DNA from: Lachnospiraceae bacterium
Lineage (GTDB): Bacteria; Bacillota; Clostridia; Lachnospirales; Lachnospiraceae
Length of the DNA: 64,000 nt
Reading direction: 5' to 3'
NCBI GenBank assembly: GCA_017463255.1
Contig: JAFTPP010000011.1
Coordinates: forward strand, 1-64,000
Below, piece by piece: positions 61,062 to 64,000 of this stretch. The notes under the pieces are model-generated. The model was not told the origin of the DNA and did not search any database. It saw only the letters and a list, made by a program, of their open reading frames with translations. The position numbers and the translations under genes are program-made. Numbering within the stretch: position 1 is the first letter of the stretch; every line of letters starts with the position of its first letter.

Positions 61062-61669
61062 TGGCAGAAGATATGAAACAGAATGATACAATAGATCAGG
61101 AAACGGTAGAAGAAACTGCAACAGACACAAAGGCAGGAATGGAATCAACCGAAGAAGTTGCAGAAGAAAAAGCTACTGAAGAAAAAGCAGCAAAGTCAGA
61201 CCGCAAATCAAAAAAAGCGGATAAAAAGGCTGATAAGCTTCAGGAGAAGGTTGACGAATTAGAAGATAAAGTAAAGCGTCAGCTTGCTGAATTTGAAAAC
61301 TATAGAAGAAGAACAGAAACAGAAAAAGCTGCAATGTTTGAAACCGGAGCAAAAAGCGTTTTAGAAAAAATCTTACCGGTTATCGATAACTTTGAAAGAG
61401 GTCTTGCAACCGTTCCGGAAGCAGATAAGGGTTCAGCATTTGCTGAAGGAATGAACATGATTTATAAACAGCTTTTGACAGAGCTTGAGAAAATGGAAGT
61501 AAAGCCGATTGAAGCGGTTGGCAAGGAATTTGATCCAAACTTCCACAATGCAGTAATGCAGGTTGAAAGTGATGAATACGAAAGTGGTTTTGTGGCACAG
61601 GAATTATTAAAAGGATATACATTTAGAAACACTGTAATCCGCCACAGCATGGTTGCGGTAGTGCAATAA
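61061..61669 (+). CDS. grpE: Nucleotide exchange factor GrpE
   Basis: 202 residues from a GTG start overlapping the hrcA stop by one base, with AAAGGAG ten bases upstream. The first ~65 residues are a Glu/Thr/Lys-rich tail, then a long coiled coil (DELEDKVKRQLAEFENYRRRTETEK) and the beta domain with IEAVGKEFDPNFHNAVMQ and GYTFRNTVIRHSMVAV. It dimerises and speeds ADP release from DnaK. The acidic N-terminal extension is longer than in E. coli but is ordinary for Firmicutes. Confidence 0.95.
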   Translation: MAEDMKQNDTIDQETVEETATDTKAGMESTEEVAEEKATEEKAAKSDRKSKKADKKADKLQEKVDELEDKVKRQLAEFENYRRRTETEKAAMFETGAKSVLEKILPVIDNFERGLATVPEADKGSAFAEGMNMIYKQLLTELEKMEVKPIEAVGKEFDPNFHNAVMQVESDEYESGFVAQELLKGYTFRNTVIRHSMVAVVQ

Positions 61670-61711
61670 ATTAGTACAATAAACATTTTATATATTATTA
61701 GGAGGACATGA

Positions 61712-63583
<1,872 letters not shown>

Positions 63584-63604
63584 TTAGTTGACAGTTAGTT
63601 TGAG

Positions 63605-63633
63605 GGAAAGATAGTCATTTTTGGCTATCTTCC
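63605..63633 (+). other. Intercistronic hairpin between dnaK and dnaJ
   Basis: GGAAAGATAG can pair with CTATCTTCC around a T-rich loop. It lacks a T run after the stem, so it is more likely an mRNA processing or attenuation element than a full terminator. Confidence 0.5.
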
Positions 63634-63667
63634 TTCTGCGTGATATGATAATTTAACGGAGACAGTT

Positions 63668-64000
63668 ATGGCAGAACAAAAAAGAGATTATTATGAGGTG
63701 CTCGGCGTAGATAAAAATGCCGATGACGCTACGATTAAAAAAGCATACAGAGTATTGGCTAAGAAGTATCATCCTGATGCAAATCCGGGAGATACGGAAG
63801 CTGAGGCAAAATTCAAAGAAGCATCGGAAGCTTATGCTATTTTAAGTGATCCTGAAAAGAAGCGTCAGTATGATCAGTTCGGTCACGCTGCATTTGAAGG
63901 CGGCGCAGGCGGCTCCGGTTTCGGTGGATTTGACTTTAGCGGCGGAGACTTCTCAGATATTTTCGGAGATATTTTTGGTGATTTATTCGGCGGTGGAAGA
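63668..64000 (+). CDS. dnaJ: Chaperone DnaJ, N-terminal part (cut by the window end)
   Basis: 111 codons are visible, open to the right edge. The J domain is complete ([13 protein letters not shown], then [11 protein letters not shown] with the HPD motif, and [16 protein letters not shown]), followed by the start of the Gly/Phe-rich region. The zinc-finger and C-terminal domains lie beyond the window. ACGGAGA precedes the ATG. DnaJ delivers substrates to DnaK and stimulates its ATPase; it is the fourth gene of the CIRCE-controlled operon, 84 bases after dnaK. Confidence 0.97.
   Translation, partial: MAEQKRDYYEVLGVDKNADDATIKKAYRVLAKKYHPDANPGDTEAEAKFKEASEAYAILSDPEKKRQYDQFGHAAFEGGAGGSGFGGFDFSGGDFSDIFGDIFGDLFGGGR

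Noticed and set aside
63605-63633. Full terminator separating dnaK from dnaJ
   Set aside because: The stem is short and lacks a following T run, and dnaJ has no obvious promoter of its own, so co-transcription is more likely.

Overview
The window reads as a chromosomal segment of a low-GC Gram-positive anaerobe, most likely a Lachnospiraceae-type clostridium. The support is the gene content: a uvrC-hprK-glucokinase-murB-rapZ-whiA-HPr cluster, a CIRCE-controlled hrcA-grpE-dnaK-dnaJ operon, indolepyruvate:ferredoxin oxidoreductase, class II aldolase, a MurT/GatD-type pair and several membrane families common in gut Clostridia. I cannot name a genus. I see no rRNA, tRNA, CRISPR array, insertion sequence or prophage.

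Layout. 1-4.9 kb: end of a methyltransferase, a DUF89 protein and a two-gene ABC exporter. 4.9-6.7 kb: a compact cassette (small HTH protein, Bro-N protein, divergent HAM1-like nucleotide pyrophosphatase) behind a perfect-consensus promoter with palindromes and a 20-bp tandem repeat. 6.7-8.3 kb: ECF-type sigma factor and membrane anti-sigma factor. 8.4-14.8 kb: two convergent glycoside-hydrolase genes, one an in-frame fusion of an MFS transporter to a GH2 glycosidase. 15-24 kb: DegV, histidine phosphatase, a ProX-like deacylase, a LacI regulator divergent from malQ and a GH13 lipoprotein, a glucosyltransferase-like membrane protein and an amidohydrolase. 24.3-24.7 kb is non-coding and carries tandem repeats and three similar hairpins. 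24.7-27 kb: iorAB. 27-40 kb: ftsH with a repetitive acidic tail, uvrC, a DUF6020-like membrane protein, the hprK-to-HPr cluster, a lipid kinase and fba. 40-50 kb: acyltransferase, cyclophilin, a HAD-like/GNAT protein, a heterodimeric ABC exporter, a MATE pump and a MurT/GatD-like pair. 50-60 kb: a long palindrome, YesL, aminotransferase, patatin, uppP, then a signalling block (CHASE2 class III cyclase, TIM-barrel protein, GAF/HD-GYP protein, FecR protein with Cys-rich repeats). 60-64 kb: heat-shock operon, with dnaJ cut by the window end.

How parts work together. Carbon control is a theme: HprK, an HPr homologue whose His15 is Glu but whose Ser46 is kept (so Crh-like), glucokinase, a LacI regulator, amylomaltase/amylase and two GH2 enzymes. 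Cell-envelope functions are a second theme: murB, MurT/GatD-like, uppP, acyltransferase, lipid kinase and patatin. The strongest candidates for something undescribed are the MFS-GH2 fusion, the CHASE2-cyclase/HD-GYP/FecR block, the GatD homologue lacking both its catalytic Cys and His, and the HTH/Bro-N/HAM1-like cassette.
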